Below, in pieces: positions 25,652-35,100 of a stretch of DNA of 64,000 bases. Position 1 is the first letter of the stretch, and the number at the start of each line of letters is the position of its first letter. The notes under the pieces were generated by a model that saw only the letters and a program-made list of their open reading frames with translations, was not told the origin of the DNA and did not search any database. Position numbers and translations under genes: made by a program. The stretch is from an uncultured Anaerolineae bacterium (lineage in GTDB: Bacteria; Chloroflexota; Anaerolineae; J036; Brachytrichaceae), in NCBI GenBank assembly GCA_937927775.1, contig CALBEF010000031.1, positions 97,085 to 161,084 on the forward strand, given 5' to 3'.

Positions 25652-27897
25652 TCCGGCTCCCAGTCGAACCACAATTCAGCGGGCGGTTGCTCGCGCACCG
25701 CTTCCGTCTCGCGCCGGTGCAGCAACGTGGTCTTGACGATCAACCGCAAGCGCGCCCAGTTATCGACCTGCACCGGCACAGGCGTCACGGCCAGTCCTTT
25801 GGCGTAACGGGCCGCGTTTTGGCCGATCTGTTCGTAGCTTTGCAATGTCAGGCTGGGCGACTGTGGAAACAGTTCCAGATTGTTCAGCCGGGGCAGGCCG
25901 CGTTTCTGGATCATCGCTGTGCCGCGCGATTGCAGGCCGATGGCAATGCCCGATCCGCTCAGTTGCGCGCCGGCGTGCGCAATGGCGGCCAGATCGGCGC
26001 TGTGATAGACCTTGACCACGCGCCCGAACAGGCCCTCTCTGGCGATGCCGGTCAGGAGGGCGGCCAGCACGTCTTCGTGCGACAACCCGCCGATGGTGCG
26101 GATGAGCGATGCGCCAAACGCCGGCCCAACCGCGACCACGACTTCAGGCTGAGTCACGACCCGCGCCGGCCCGATCTCGCGCAGGGTGGGCAGCGGCTGA
26201 CCGATGTTGTCATCTATAAAATCGCGCGGCGAGCGGGCCTGCGGCACGCGCTGGATTTCATCCCAGCGCGCGCCTTCGACGCGATAGCCGGTGCCGGGGC
26301 CGCGATAGTCGTTGGGATCGTTAATCGCGCTGCGCACGCCAAAGCGCGCCGGGCTGCCGTCTTGTGGCGCGAAGATGGCCGACGGTTGCAGATAGTCGCC
26401 GGCCACGCGCTGCCGGCCCATCTCCAGCACGTTTGCGGCAATGTCATCGAAGCCGCGCCGTTGCAACGCGCGCGCAATGTCGAGCATCGTGATCGCGCTG
26501 TTCAGGAAGCGGTCGGCGGCAGCCAGGTCGGCCGCCACATCGCGCGCCGGCATATCGTCGCTGCTGTGGCCGGTTGTGGCCGCCTCGACTTCTTCATCCG
26601 TCACCGGCGGCAATCCCAGTTCTGCGAACACGGCTTGAATCGCTTGCGCCGCCCGGCGACGCACAGCCAGCGCGCTGTCTTCGCGGATCGGGCGCAGGCC
26701 GGCGTCGATCTGCATGTCGCGCTGGAGGATGGCCCAGTCGTCAAAATCCTCGGCGTCGAAGTTGCCGCCGCCGAACAGGTTGTCGCGGCGCGGCACGGCG
26801 CTGTAGCCGGAAGTGATGAAGTCTGTGCCAGGGAGCAGTTGCAGCATCAGCTTGGCCGTTTTGCGGATGGCCGAATGCGAGGCCAGCGCGTCGTTGCCTG
26901 ACGCCACTTCGAGGCCGAGCATGGCGGCCAGCAGATTTTCGGCCAGCACGGCGCGCACGCCGCCCGGCAGCGATTCGGGCAGCGCAATGCACGAGATCGA
27001 CCCGTTTTGCACGCCCTGGCTGCCGGCTCCGCGCGTCACCAGCAGACAGCGCGCTTCCAGATACAACATCGAACAGCCCTCGGCGTGCCCCATTAACGCT
27101 TCTGACCCTGTGCCGGAGGTGAAGCGAATCTTGACCCCGCGCGAAGCGTAGGCCGCAGCCAGAAACGCTTTCGACCACGGCGTGTCGTCGCCGTCCACGA
27201 AGGCGCGCTCTGTGCCATACACCGACAGCGTTTCGGCGTAACTGGTCAGTCCCTTCAGCGCCAGGCGCAGGCCCAGCGATTCTTCAACCGAGCATTGTGT
27301 CAGCGCGCCGCCGGCCCCGGTTTGCGCGCCGATCAGGATGGAAAGCGCGTTAAACGGGGCATAGCGCGCAATGCCGACGGTTGTTTCAATTTCGGCAAAG
27401 CCGCGCAGCGCGGCCTCAGCGGCATCGGCGGCCAGCAGCGCGGGATGATGGCGGCGATTGGTGACGTGCGCCTGGTTAGCCGGCGCGCGGCGCTGGCGCA
27501 TCTTCGCCAGCCCCATCATCATCTCCAGCGCGTTCATGCCGGCGATGATGTCAACCAGTTTGGCCGGCGTGCAGCCGCCGGCCAGCCGCTGAATCTGGGC
27601 GCGCGGGACGTTGATATCCACCAGCATGCGCGCCAGCTCCAGCGACGGTGTCGCCATCGCCTGCTCCGCCACAGCCAGGTCCAGGCCGTGATCTGCAATG
27701 AAGAGATCGAGCGTGTCGAATTGCGCGCGCGGCTTGCCGTCCATCTCAACCACGCGCCCGCCCTCGATGCGCAGGCTGGGCCGGGGATCGCGCGGGCTAT
27801 CGGCGACGCTCAGGCCGGCTTCGGGCCACGGCTCGACATACGTCTCTTTGTTGATGTCGCGCTCGGCAAGCAGGGCGAAACGTTTGGAGCGGGTCAT
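25645..27897 (-). CDS. B12-dependent diol/glycerol dehydratase, fused large + medium subunits
   Basis: One 750-residue polypeptide covers two normally separate subunits. Residues 1 to about 555 are the catalytic large subunit (PduC/DhaB type): TRSKRFALLAERDIN start, NQAHVTNRRHHP, VYGTERAFVDGDDTPWSK, RFTSGTGSEALMG, LYLEARC, GVQNGS, LPGTDFITSGYSAVP and DDMPARD. Residues ~575-750 are the medium subunit (PduD type): VVVAVGPAFGASLIRTIGGL, GRVVKVYHSADLAAIAHAGA, LSGSGIAIGLQSRGTAMI, NNLELFPQSP and IGQNAARYAKG. The junction is a short linker with no stop or frameshift. Substrate may be glycerol, propanediol or another diol. I saw no cobalamin riboswitch in the 207-bp leader. Confidence 0.95.
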   Translation of the reverse strand: MTRSKRFALLAERDINKETYVEPWPEAGLSVADSPRDPRPSLRIEGGRVVEMDGKPRAQFDTLDLFIADHGLDLAVAEQAMATPSLELARMLVDINVPRAQIQRLAGGCTPAKLVDIIAGMNALEMMMGLAKMRQRRAPANQAHVTNRRHHPALLAADAAEAALRGFAEIETTVGIARYAPFNALSILIGAQTGAGGALTQCSVEESLGLRLALKGLTSYAETLSVYGTERAFVDGDDTPWSKAFLAAAYASRGVKIRFTSGTGSEALMGHAEGCSMLYLEARCLLVTRGAGSQGVQNGSISCIALPESLPGGVRAVLAENLLAAMLGLEVASGNDALASHSAIRKTAKLMLQLLPGTDFITSGYSAVPRRDNLFGGGNFDAEDFDDWAILQRDMQIDAGLRPIREDSALAVRRRAAQAIQAVFAELGLPPVTDEEVEAATTGHSSDDMPARDVAADLAAADRFLNSAITMLDIARALQRRGFDDIAANVLEMGRQRVAGDYLQPSAIFAPQDGSPARFGVRSAINDPNDYRGPGTGYRVEGARWDEIQRVPQARSPRDFIDDNIGQPLPTLREIGPARVVTQPEVVVAVGPAFGASLIRTIGGLSHEDVLAALLTGIAREGLFGRVVKVYHSADLAAIAHAGAQLSGSGIAIGLQSRGTAMIQKRGLPRLNNLELFPQSPSLTLQSYEQIGQNAARYAKGLAVTPVPVQVDNWARLRLIVKTTLLHRRETEAVREQPPAELWFDWEPDV

Positions 27898-27966
27898 CTG
27901 CTGTCACCTGAGACACAAGGATCTGCAAACAGGTTGAGGCCGATTATCCATGCCGGCCTGTGGCAT

Positions 27967-28001
27967 GAGCAAGGAGCAAGGACAAGCCCGGCGGCTTGCC
28001 C
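27967..28001. repeat. Heptamer repeat plus hairpin upstream of the dehydratase
   Basis: Two perfect heptamers GAGCAAG (27967-27980) and a degenerate third are followed by an imperfect 9-bp hairpin (27980-27988 with 27993-28001). The single mismatch becomes G-U only in minus-strand RNA, so the structure probably acts on the minus-strand transcript leaving the sortase gene. The 14-mer at 27967-27980 recurs inverted at 53919-53932. Confidence 0.55.
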
Positions 28002-28104
28002 TACACACAACCCCGCCCGGCCCGGCAATGGATATTGAATCTCGCGGCAAACGTTTCAAGCGCCGGGTCACATGTCCGGGCGACGAAGTGCGCATTGCAA
28101 GCCA

Positions 28105-28683
28105 TCATTGTGATAGAGGCCGGCGCGCTATCTGCCGCGCCGGCGCTGCTTCATGGTCGAGCCGCGCCTCGACCAGCAAACGATAGCGATACGACCAGGT
28201 GTCTTCGTCCCAGCCGGCGCACGTGAGCAGCAACAGCGCGCGGCCATCGCGGCGATAGATGGATTTGACATCGCCGGGCCGCAGGAGGAACTGGCCTGTC
28301 ACGCGGTAGCGCCATTCATGGCCGTCGCGGGCGCGCAACACAACCAGCGCGCCGGGGCGCAGGCTGCCCAGGCCATAGAAAGGCCCGCGCTGATCGCCCT
28401 CCAGCGTGACATGGCCGGCAATGACCATCGCCAGGTCATCGCCGGGCCGGCGGCCGGTTGTTTCCAGCAGCCCCACTTCATGCGCGCCGAGTCGCGCCTC
28501 ATCCCAGGCGCCGTTCACGACGGGCAATCGTGTCAGGGGGACAGATGACAGACCCAGCGCCGGAATGTCCAGGCGAACCGCGTCTGCGCTTTCGCGCGCG
28601 GAAAGCGGCGTGAAGCCCGCTGCTGCCGGCATCAGCGCCAGCAGCGCGATGCACACGCCGGCGTTCAGGCGCCGTCCTTTCAT
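28105..28683 (-). CDS. Sortase (class D/E/F-like transpeptidase)
   Basis: A membrane-anchored cysteine transpeptidase that cuts LPxTG-like sorting signals and links proteins to the cell surface. The 192-residue product has an N-terminal signal/anchor (MKGRRLNAGVCIALLALM...) and a sortase beta-barrel. The catalytic His is in VIAGHVTLEGD (about residue 101), the Cys in LLLLTCAGWDE (about 162) and the Arg in YRYRLLVEA. The ATG at 28683 overlaps the TGA of the upstream LPGTG protein (ATGA), so the pair is translationally coupled and is the likely enzyme-substrate couple. The exact sortase class is uncertain. Confidence 0.9.
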   Translation of the reverse strand: MKGRRLNAGVCIALLALMPAAAGFTPLSARESADAVRLDIPALGLSSVPLTRLPVVNGAWDEARLGAHEVGLLETTGRRPGDDLAMVIAGHVTLEGDQRGPFYGLGSLRPGALVVLRARDGHEWRYRVTGQFLLRPGDVKSIYRRDGRALLLLTCAGWDEDTWSYRYRLLVEARLDHEAAPARQIARRPLSQ

Positions 28684-29375
28684 CTGCGACCTGTTCCGGG
28701 CAACTGGCCCGGCACAATCAGCGTGCGCGTCGTGTTCGATTGCGTCACGCCACGGCTGCTGGTGAGCGACGCTGTGTTGAGCAGCGTGTCCGGCGGGCGG
28801 GCGCGATCGTTGACGCGCGCTGTGATTTGGATGGCGACACGCTCGCCAGGCCCCATGTCGCCGAGCGCCAGCGTCCATGTGTTGGCGGCAGGATCGAAGC
28901 TGAACGTTCCGCGCGGCACGCTGGCGCTCAGATAATCCACCAGTGGGGACAGGGCATCGCTAACGATTGCCTGGCTGATAGCCACCGGATTGGGGTTGAT
29001 GATCTCAATGGTGAAGAGGATGATATCGCCTGGCTGGGCCTGCTCGAGATTGACCTGCTTGATGATGTAAGGGTCGAGCAGGATAGGCTGAGGGGTTGCC
29101 GTTGCAGCCGCTGTCGGCGCGCCTGTCGAGGCAGGGGTAGGCGTATCGGTCGGCGTCGGACCTGGCGTTTGGGTCGGGGTCTCGGTCGGCGTTGGGGTAT
29201 CGGTCGGTGTGGCCGTCTCGGTTGGCGTCGGGGTGTCGGTGGGTGTGGGGGTCTCGGTGAAGCCGGCCGGCATTGCTGGCGACACAGGGGCAGGCTGGCC
29301 GGCCAGCGCCATCATGACAGCGGCAGCCAGAGACAGCGTCACAACCAGAACCAGGGCGGACTTGAATTTGCTCAT
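28680..29375 (-). CDS. Secreted Thr/Pro-rich DUF11-domain protein ending in LPGTG-RR
   Basis: A 231-residue exported protein with a signal peptide or N-terminal anchor (MSKFKSALVLVVTLSLAAAV), a low-complexity stalk of TPTPTDT/TPTPTET units (about 40-90; 29110-29270), and one DUF11-type Ig-like repeat (about 100-218: IIKQVNLEQAQPGDIILFTI, VSDALSPLVDYLSASVPRG, NTASLTSSRGVTQS). The last residues are VPGQLPGTGRR then stop. LPGTG fits the LPxTG sorting motif and RR the basic tail, but the hydrophobic anchor normally between them is absent. It is directly coupled to the sortase gene. AGGAG lies about ten bases before the ATG. Confidence 0.88.
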   Translation of the reverse strand: MSKFKSALVLVVTLSLAAAVMMALAGQPAPVSPAMPAGFTETPTPTDTPTPTETATPTDTPTPTETPTQTPGPTPTDTPTPASTGAPTAAATATPQPILLDPYIIKQVNLEQAQPGDIILFTIEIINPNPVAISQAIVSDALSPLVDYLSASVPRGTFSFDPAANTWTLALGDMGPGERVAIQITARVNDRARPPDTLLNTASLTSSRGVTQSNTTRTLIVPGQLPGTGRR

Positions 29376-29407
29376 GGATATGTTTCTCCTGTGTTCAGAT
29401 GTGCCGC

Positions 29408-32107
29408 CTATCGGCGGGTTACGGGCAGAACAAGAGTGTGCGTTGCCCAATGCTGAGCCGGCGCCAGCGCCGGATCGCCCAGCAGGATATAGGTGTCGAT
29501 CAGGTCGAGGAACAGCCCGCCGGCAGCCAGATTGAGCAGGCCGGCCCAGGCCGCGTCGCCGACGCGCTCGCCATCCAACCAGCGCGAGACAAAGCCGGCC
29601 CCAAGCGCCTCATGCCCTGTTGACAGAGTCAGGCCGGCGCTGCCCCACGTCGCAACGGCGCCGCGATCCACAGCGCGCACCAGCGTCTCATCGAGCGCGT
29701 CTTGCAGTTCATGAAAACGGCCGGTGTAACACGTCAGCCCGATGACAACCGGCAAGCCGGCGGCAGGCGCCAGGCTGCTCACATCATCGCGGTGAAGCAG
29801 GCGCTCGACCGCCCACTGGCGCGGGGATGCGTGGCCGAGATAGGCAATCAGACGGGCGCGCGGCCACTGCTCAAACAGGATGGCGCGTGTGGCGGTGAAC
29901 GCTGCCGGAGAGGTCATGGCGGCCGTCACAGTCAGTATGCTCGCGGGGGCAAGGCCGGCCAGCGTTTGCGCCATGAGCGGAAAGTTGCCGGCGCTATCAG
30001 CGTTATCGGCCACAAACAGCGCGCGGCGATCCGCCAGAGTGAGCAAAGCGTCTTCGTAAGCCAGCGTCTTGCTCACCAGCGCGCGCGTCTCTGTAATTGT
30101 GCGAACCGGCCAACGCCCTATCGCCATATCTGGAAGCGCATCATCGCCATCGATTGTTGCGAAACGATTGTCGGCAGCCGTCTCACCCAGCATCGGATCA
30201 ACCTCTGCCAGGAAGGGCGGCAGCAATGTGGCGGGAGAGGCGGCAAGATACCGGCGCGGGTCCAACGAGCCATCGCCCACCAGCAGGACATAGGCCGGAC
30301 GCGCCTCCGTTGATGTTGCGGCGTGGTAGCGGTCAGAGAGGTAAGCGCGTATGGCCCAGGGATTCATCCGTCCGTCGCCATAGTGATCGTAGAGGGCCTG
30401 TGTGGTCTGTGTCACGACCAGGAATCCCTGCGTCTGGCGGCGGGCGACGAGCGATGCGAGCGCCGGCAACAGATCGGCATGAGCGATCACGTGGTAGTTG
30501 CCCTGGGCAGGGTTGAGCCACGCCGCCGGACGCACGCGCGCCGGCGCGTCAGGAGCCGCAAATGCGCTGTACTGGCGCGGCAGCCCGTCGGCGGGATCGC
30601 CAAAGCGCGCGCCGGCTTCAGACGCCAGTGGAATGGTTTGCCAGTCGCTGAGCAGGAGCGGGGAAAGCGGCGCCGTCACATCCAGCAAATAAGCCGGGAC
30701 AAAGGGCAGACTGTAAGCGCGGCGTTGCGAGCGGCCCTGATGTGTCACCCCTGTCTGCGGCGCGGCGCTGGTCGCGCGCAGGCTCACGGCGTCGATCCAC
30801 GCGCCTTCGACATCGACGCCGGCCAATCCCGGCAGCGTGACGCTCATCACAGAAGACGTGGTGAGCAAGCCGGCCGCCACAGCGAAAGTGGCCGTCACTG
30901 CCTGCCTGCCATCCCACACCGATTCCCCCAGCGCGACACCATTCAGCCAGACCTGCGCGCGATGATCTGGAGAGGGCGGCGGGTCGGTGAATCCGGCCAG
31001 CCAGACCGTGAGGCTGGCCGGCGCGCTCAGGTCAAGGCCGGCAGTGTTCAGCGCATGCGTCCATGTCTCGCCCCGACGCAGGGCAACCCACGCCCAGCGA
31101 TCGCCGTCGCGCAGCAGCGGGGGGCGGCAGCCGCAATCGGGGGTATACAGCACATTGCGCTCATCGAGGCGGCTGACGCGCAGTGTGCTGATCGGCAACG
31201 AGTCAGGGGACGCGGAGCGCCGCGACATTTGCGGCGGCGCGGCGGCAATTTCCAGCACCCAGGTGTCGTGATCGGCATAGCGGCTGAAACGCGGCGCGGC
31301 GTAGAACAGCCAGCGCTCGCCCGGCTCGAACAGCGCATCATCATCGCCTTCCCATAGCATGGGCACTACCCCATCGCCCTGGCGCAGCCGCAACTGAAAG
31401 GGGGAGACAGCCGGCAGGCCGGCGGCATCGAGCATGGCGCGCGTCATCTGGACGAAGCCAGGCTGCGCCACATCCACGAATACTTGCGAGACGGTTTGTG
31501 TGGCGTCCGGGGCCATCTGCGCAGCCGATGGGCGGGAAGTGATCGTCGCGGTCGCTTGACGCGGATTCAACACACGCGCCGCAACTTGCCGCAGCAGAGC
31601 GTCTTCGGCTTTAACAGCTTGAGGCGCGGCCCGCGTGATTTGCGGCCACGCCACGCGCGCGTCCAGGCGTTCCACTCTGCGCCAGTTATTGCCGGCTTGA
31701 AACAGCGTGAACAGCAGGACGCGAGCAAGCGTAACGCCGCGCATCACGCCGGCATCTTCCACGCGCAGGGGCGCCGTCGGAGGGGCCTGCGCCGGCCAAT
31801 CCAGCGACGGCGGCAACTGCGCCGGCCGGTCGCTTGAGCTTGCCGCTCGCCAGCGCATCTCTTCGATGGTGATCGATAGATCAGCCGCGCGCGTCTGCGG
31901 TGGCAGGGCGATCAACCAGGCCACATACGGCACAGCCGAGCCGTCCGGCAGCGGCCAGAGGAGAGGCGTCGAGCCGGCGGCGTCGGGCCATATGATGCGC
32001 ACACCGTCGGGCAGCGCCTGCGCTTGCGCAGAAGGGGGGCGCTGCCCAAATGCGCCGGCGCACAGGGCCAGACAGATCACAACGATTACCGCGCGCGAGC
32101 GATGCAT
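29408..32107 (-). CDS. Secreted gingipain-type cysteine peptidase (C25 family)
   Basis: An 899-residue exported protease. The signal peptide starts MHRSRAVIVVICLALCAGAF and ends near SAQA. A long N-terminal region (about 30-510) of beta-rich material contains a jelly-roll-like segment (VWLAGFTDPPPSPDHRAQVW). The C25 caspase-like catalytic domain covers about 540-870: ARPAYVLLVGDGSLDPRRYL, ETAADNRFATIDGDDALPDM, the catalytic His in LIAYLGHASPRQW and the Cys in VIGLTCYTGRFH. No Por/T9SS C-terminal sorting domain is seen; the protein ends ATHTLVLPVTRR. The ATG at 32107 gives the signal peptide; a GTG 27 bases upstream is possible. It sits between the giant repeat protein and the LPGTG protein, suggesting a role in surface-protein maturation. 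Confidence 0.9.
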   Translation of the reverse strand: MHRSRAVIVVICLALCAGAFGQRPPSAQAQALPDGVRIIWPDAAGSTPLLWPLPDGSAVPYVAWLIALPPQTRAADLSITIEEMRWRAASSSDRPAQLPPSLDWPAQAPPTAPLRVEDAGVMRGVTLARVLLFTLFQAGNNWRRVERLDARVAWPQITRAAPQAVKAEDALLRQVAARVLNPRQATATITSRPSAAQMAPDATQTVSQVFVDVAQPGFVQMTRAMLDAAGLPAVSPFQLRLRQGDGVVPMLWEGDDDALFEPGERWLFYAAPRFSRYADHDTWVLEIAAAPPQMSRRSASPDSLPISTLRVSRLDERNVLYTPDCGCRPPLLRDGDRWAWVALRRGETWTHALNTAGLDLSAPASLTVWLAGFTDPPPSPDHRAQVWLNGVALGESVWDGRQAVTATFAVAAGLLTTSSVMSVTLPGLAGVDVEGAWIDAVSLRATSAAPQTGVTHQGRSQRRAYSLPFVPAYLLDVTAPLSPLLLSDWQTIPLASEAGARFGDPADGLPRQYSAFAAPDAPARVRPAAWLNPAQGNYHVIAHADLLPALASLVARRQTQGFLVVTQTTQALYDHYGDGRMNPWAIRAYLSDRYHAATSTEARPAYVLLVGDGSLDPRRYLAASPATLLPPFLAEVDPMLGETAADNRFATIDGDDALPDMAIGRWPVRTITETRALVSKTLAYEDALLTLADRRALFVADNADSAGNFPLMAQTLAGLAPASILTVTAAMTSPAAFTATRAILFEQWPRARLIAYLGHASPRQWAVERLLHRDDVSSLAPAAGLPVVIGLTCYTGRFHELQDALDETLVRAVDRGAVATWGSAGLTLSTGHEALGAGFVSRWLDGERVGDAAWAGLLNLAAGGLFLDLIDTYILLGDPALAPAQHWATHTLVLPVTRR

Positions 32108-32180
32108 GACATTGTTGGAAAAGCGTCTGTCCACAGCGGATCACGACGCAGCAAAATGGCGTGAACCCACGGCGCCACTT

Positions 32181-35100
32181 TCATTCGGCGCGCACCACAG
32201 GCAGCCACGCGCGATAGGGCACACTGCCGACACGCGCCTGCACCGGGGGCTGATGCATGGTTTCGCGCCCACTCGTATCCACATCAGCCAGCCAGTACCA
32301 CCACACGCCAGGCGCTGGAACCGTGTCCGTCACGGCGTAGCTGGCGCCCAGGGCGCCGCTCATGGCCGCCGGCACACTGCCCACCAACACGGCTTGAGCG
32401 GGGGCGTTCACCGCCGAGCGGTAGAGATTGAACTGGAAGTTGTCCTGCTCCGTCTCCGTCTCCCAGATCAGGCGCACATCAAGCTGATGCACGCCGGCCA
32501 CGGCAAACAGACGCAGGGTCACCGCCGTCGGGACGTTGATCACTTCGGCGTCGTCTTCCGGCATGTTGGTCAGATTGTCATAGACATCCCGACCACCTTC
32601 TCTCACGCGCGCTACGTTGACTGTTGTGACGATGTCCGAAATCACGCGGAAGGTGACGGTAATCACGACGCTGTGTCCCGGCGCCAGCGGGCTGCCGAAT
32701 CCATGCGGCGCAGGAGCGGTGAGATCGTCCCAGACCAGAAGGCCGGGGCTGACATCGTCCGGCGCGGGGACAGCCAGTGTGTAGCTCAACAGGTCGGTAT
32801 CGAACTCATCCTCGACCGGCAGGCGAGCAATTGCGCTGGGGCCGGTGTTCGTGATGCGAATGGTGAAGGTGACGTAGTTGGGCGCAACATCATCCAGATC
32901 GGCGCCGACCAGCGTTTTCCGAATCGCCACACTGGGGCCGATGGGCGTCACGGGCGAGTCATCTGTGTTGTTGGATGGATTGTCGCCCGGCGTGTCGGTC
33001 GTCGTGACGGCTGTGTTAGTGAGCGGAACAGTCAGCATCACCGCCGGCGACACCGTCACGCGCACAGTGATGCTGACGCTCTGACCTGGCGCAAGGATGC
33101 CGAGCGACCATCTCAGAACGCTGCCGGCTACATGGTCGGGCGCCGGCGTGGCGGACTGGTAAATGATCCCCACGGGCAGCGCATCGGTCACGATCACGTT
33201 CCACGCCGGATGCGGTCCCAGATTGGTGACGATGAGCGTGTACGTCAACGGCGCGCCAGGCACAACAACGGCCGGCCCGCCTGTCTCGGCGCTGTTGTGT
33301 TTGCGCAACACCAGCTCGGCAGTGGCGGTCACGGGCGTGGTGACTGTGCCGGTGTTGTCGAGCGGGTCGTCGCCCGGCGTGCTGGTCGTCACGATAGCCG
33401 TGTTGGTCAGGATTGCGCCTGCCGGCGCCAGATTGCTCACCTGAGCTGTGACAGTCAACATGGCGCTGGCCCCGGCCGGCAATGCGCCCAGCGTCCAGGT
33501 GATGTGGGTCGGGCTGCCTGAACCGCCGCTGACGCCGGCGGGGGCAGGGTCTGCGCCGACAAGGTTAAGCAACGCCGGCAGTGTGTCCGTAACGACGACG
33601 TTCTGAGCGTCGCCTGGGCCGGTGTTCGTCACCAGCAGCGTGTACGTCAACATGCCGCCCGGCGCGGCCACAGCCGGCGCGACCGACTTGCTGAGACGAA
33701 TCTGCGCTTCGACCACAACCGGCGTCGTGATCTGATCGGTGTCGGTCAGGCCACTGCTGTCTCCAATCGCGGCGAGGTTGAGCAGCAGCGTGCCGCTCGG
33801 CGTGTTCGAGTTTACACGCACGACCACTTGCACTGCGGATGTCGTGATCGGGTCGAGCGCGCCCAACGACCAGGTTAGCGTCTGGCCGCTCACAACACAG
33901 GCCGGCGCGCAACTTTGCAACGTCACGCTCGGCGGCAGGGTGTCGGTCAGGAGCACGCCGAGGGCGGGTTGGTTGCCGGTGACGGTATAGCGCAGTGTGT
34001 ACGTGAGCAAAGTGCCCGCTTGCGCGGGGCCTGCCGGCTCGACATGCTTGCTCACGTCGAGCGCGTGGCTGCTGCTCACCGGCGTAGTCACGGTGTGGGT
34101 GTCGGTCAGGCCGGTCGTATCGCTGAGGAAGGCGGTGTTGACAATTTGCGTGCCGCTGATGAGCGGACGATTCACTTGCAACACAACTGTCAGCACGCCG
34201 GTAACCTGGGTCACGCCGCTGGCCGGCGGCAGCAGGGGCGGCGGGCCGAACTGCCAGACTATTGCGCCGGCGTTGCCCGCGCCTGGATCACTGGAAGGAG
34301 CGGGTGACGCGGAAACAAACGTCGTGTGGTCGGGCGTTGTGTCGCTGATGACGATCCCATCAACCGGCTCATCTCCGGTCAGCGTATACACGATGGTGCA
34401 GGTCAGCCATGCGCCGGCTTCCACCGCAGACGGCGACGCTCGCTTGTGAATCGCCAGCGTGTGGCCGGACACCAGCGAGTCAGTCACGATGGCGCTGGTC
34501 GGCGTCGGCGTTTCGGTGCTGGTCACAACGGCGCTGTTCACCAGCGTCAGGCCATTCGTCAACGGCAGGTTGACTGTGACAGCAAAGCTCAAGGTGACGG
34601 GCGTATTCGGCAGCAGGGCATTGATACCCCAGATCAGCAGCGGGGACGCTGCGTCGCTGGCAGAATCGCCGCCGGCAATCGAGCCGGGCACGTAGGTGGT
34701 GTTGGCCGGCGCAACGTCGCTGACGGTCACATTGCTGGCCGTTGCGTTGCCCAGATTCACTACGACGATTGTGTAACTCAACACGTCGCCCGGGCGCACA
34801 GGCGCGCCATTCGGATCGAGACTGGACTTGACGAGGCTGAGCTGCGGCAAACTGCCCACCGGCGTGGTAACGGTATCTGTGTCGGTGACGCCTTCTGTGC
34901 TGGTGACGTATCCTGTGTTCGTGAGCAGCGTGCCGTTGGGCAGCGGGCTGTTGACGGCAACCACCAGCGTCACCTGGCGCGACTCGCCGATACTCAATAC
35001 GCCAAGCGTCCAGCTCACCACAGCCCCCGACACGCCACAGGGCGCCGGACTGCAAGCGACATAGGTGGTATTGAAGGGCACGGCGTCGGTAACCACGACA

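Noticed and set aside
27898..28104. Cobalamin riboswitch upstream of the B12-dependent dehydratase
   Set aside because: The leader on the minus strand lacks a recognisable B12 box and the multi-stem layout. Only a short hairpin and heptamer repeats are present.
29408..32107. Type IX secretion cargo, suggested by the gingipain-type peptidase
   Set aside because: No Por secretion C-terminal domain and no T9SS genes in the window. Lipoprotein and sortase features point to a different envelope.
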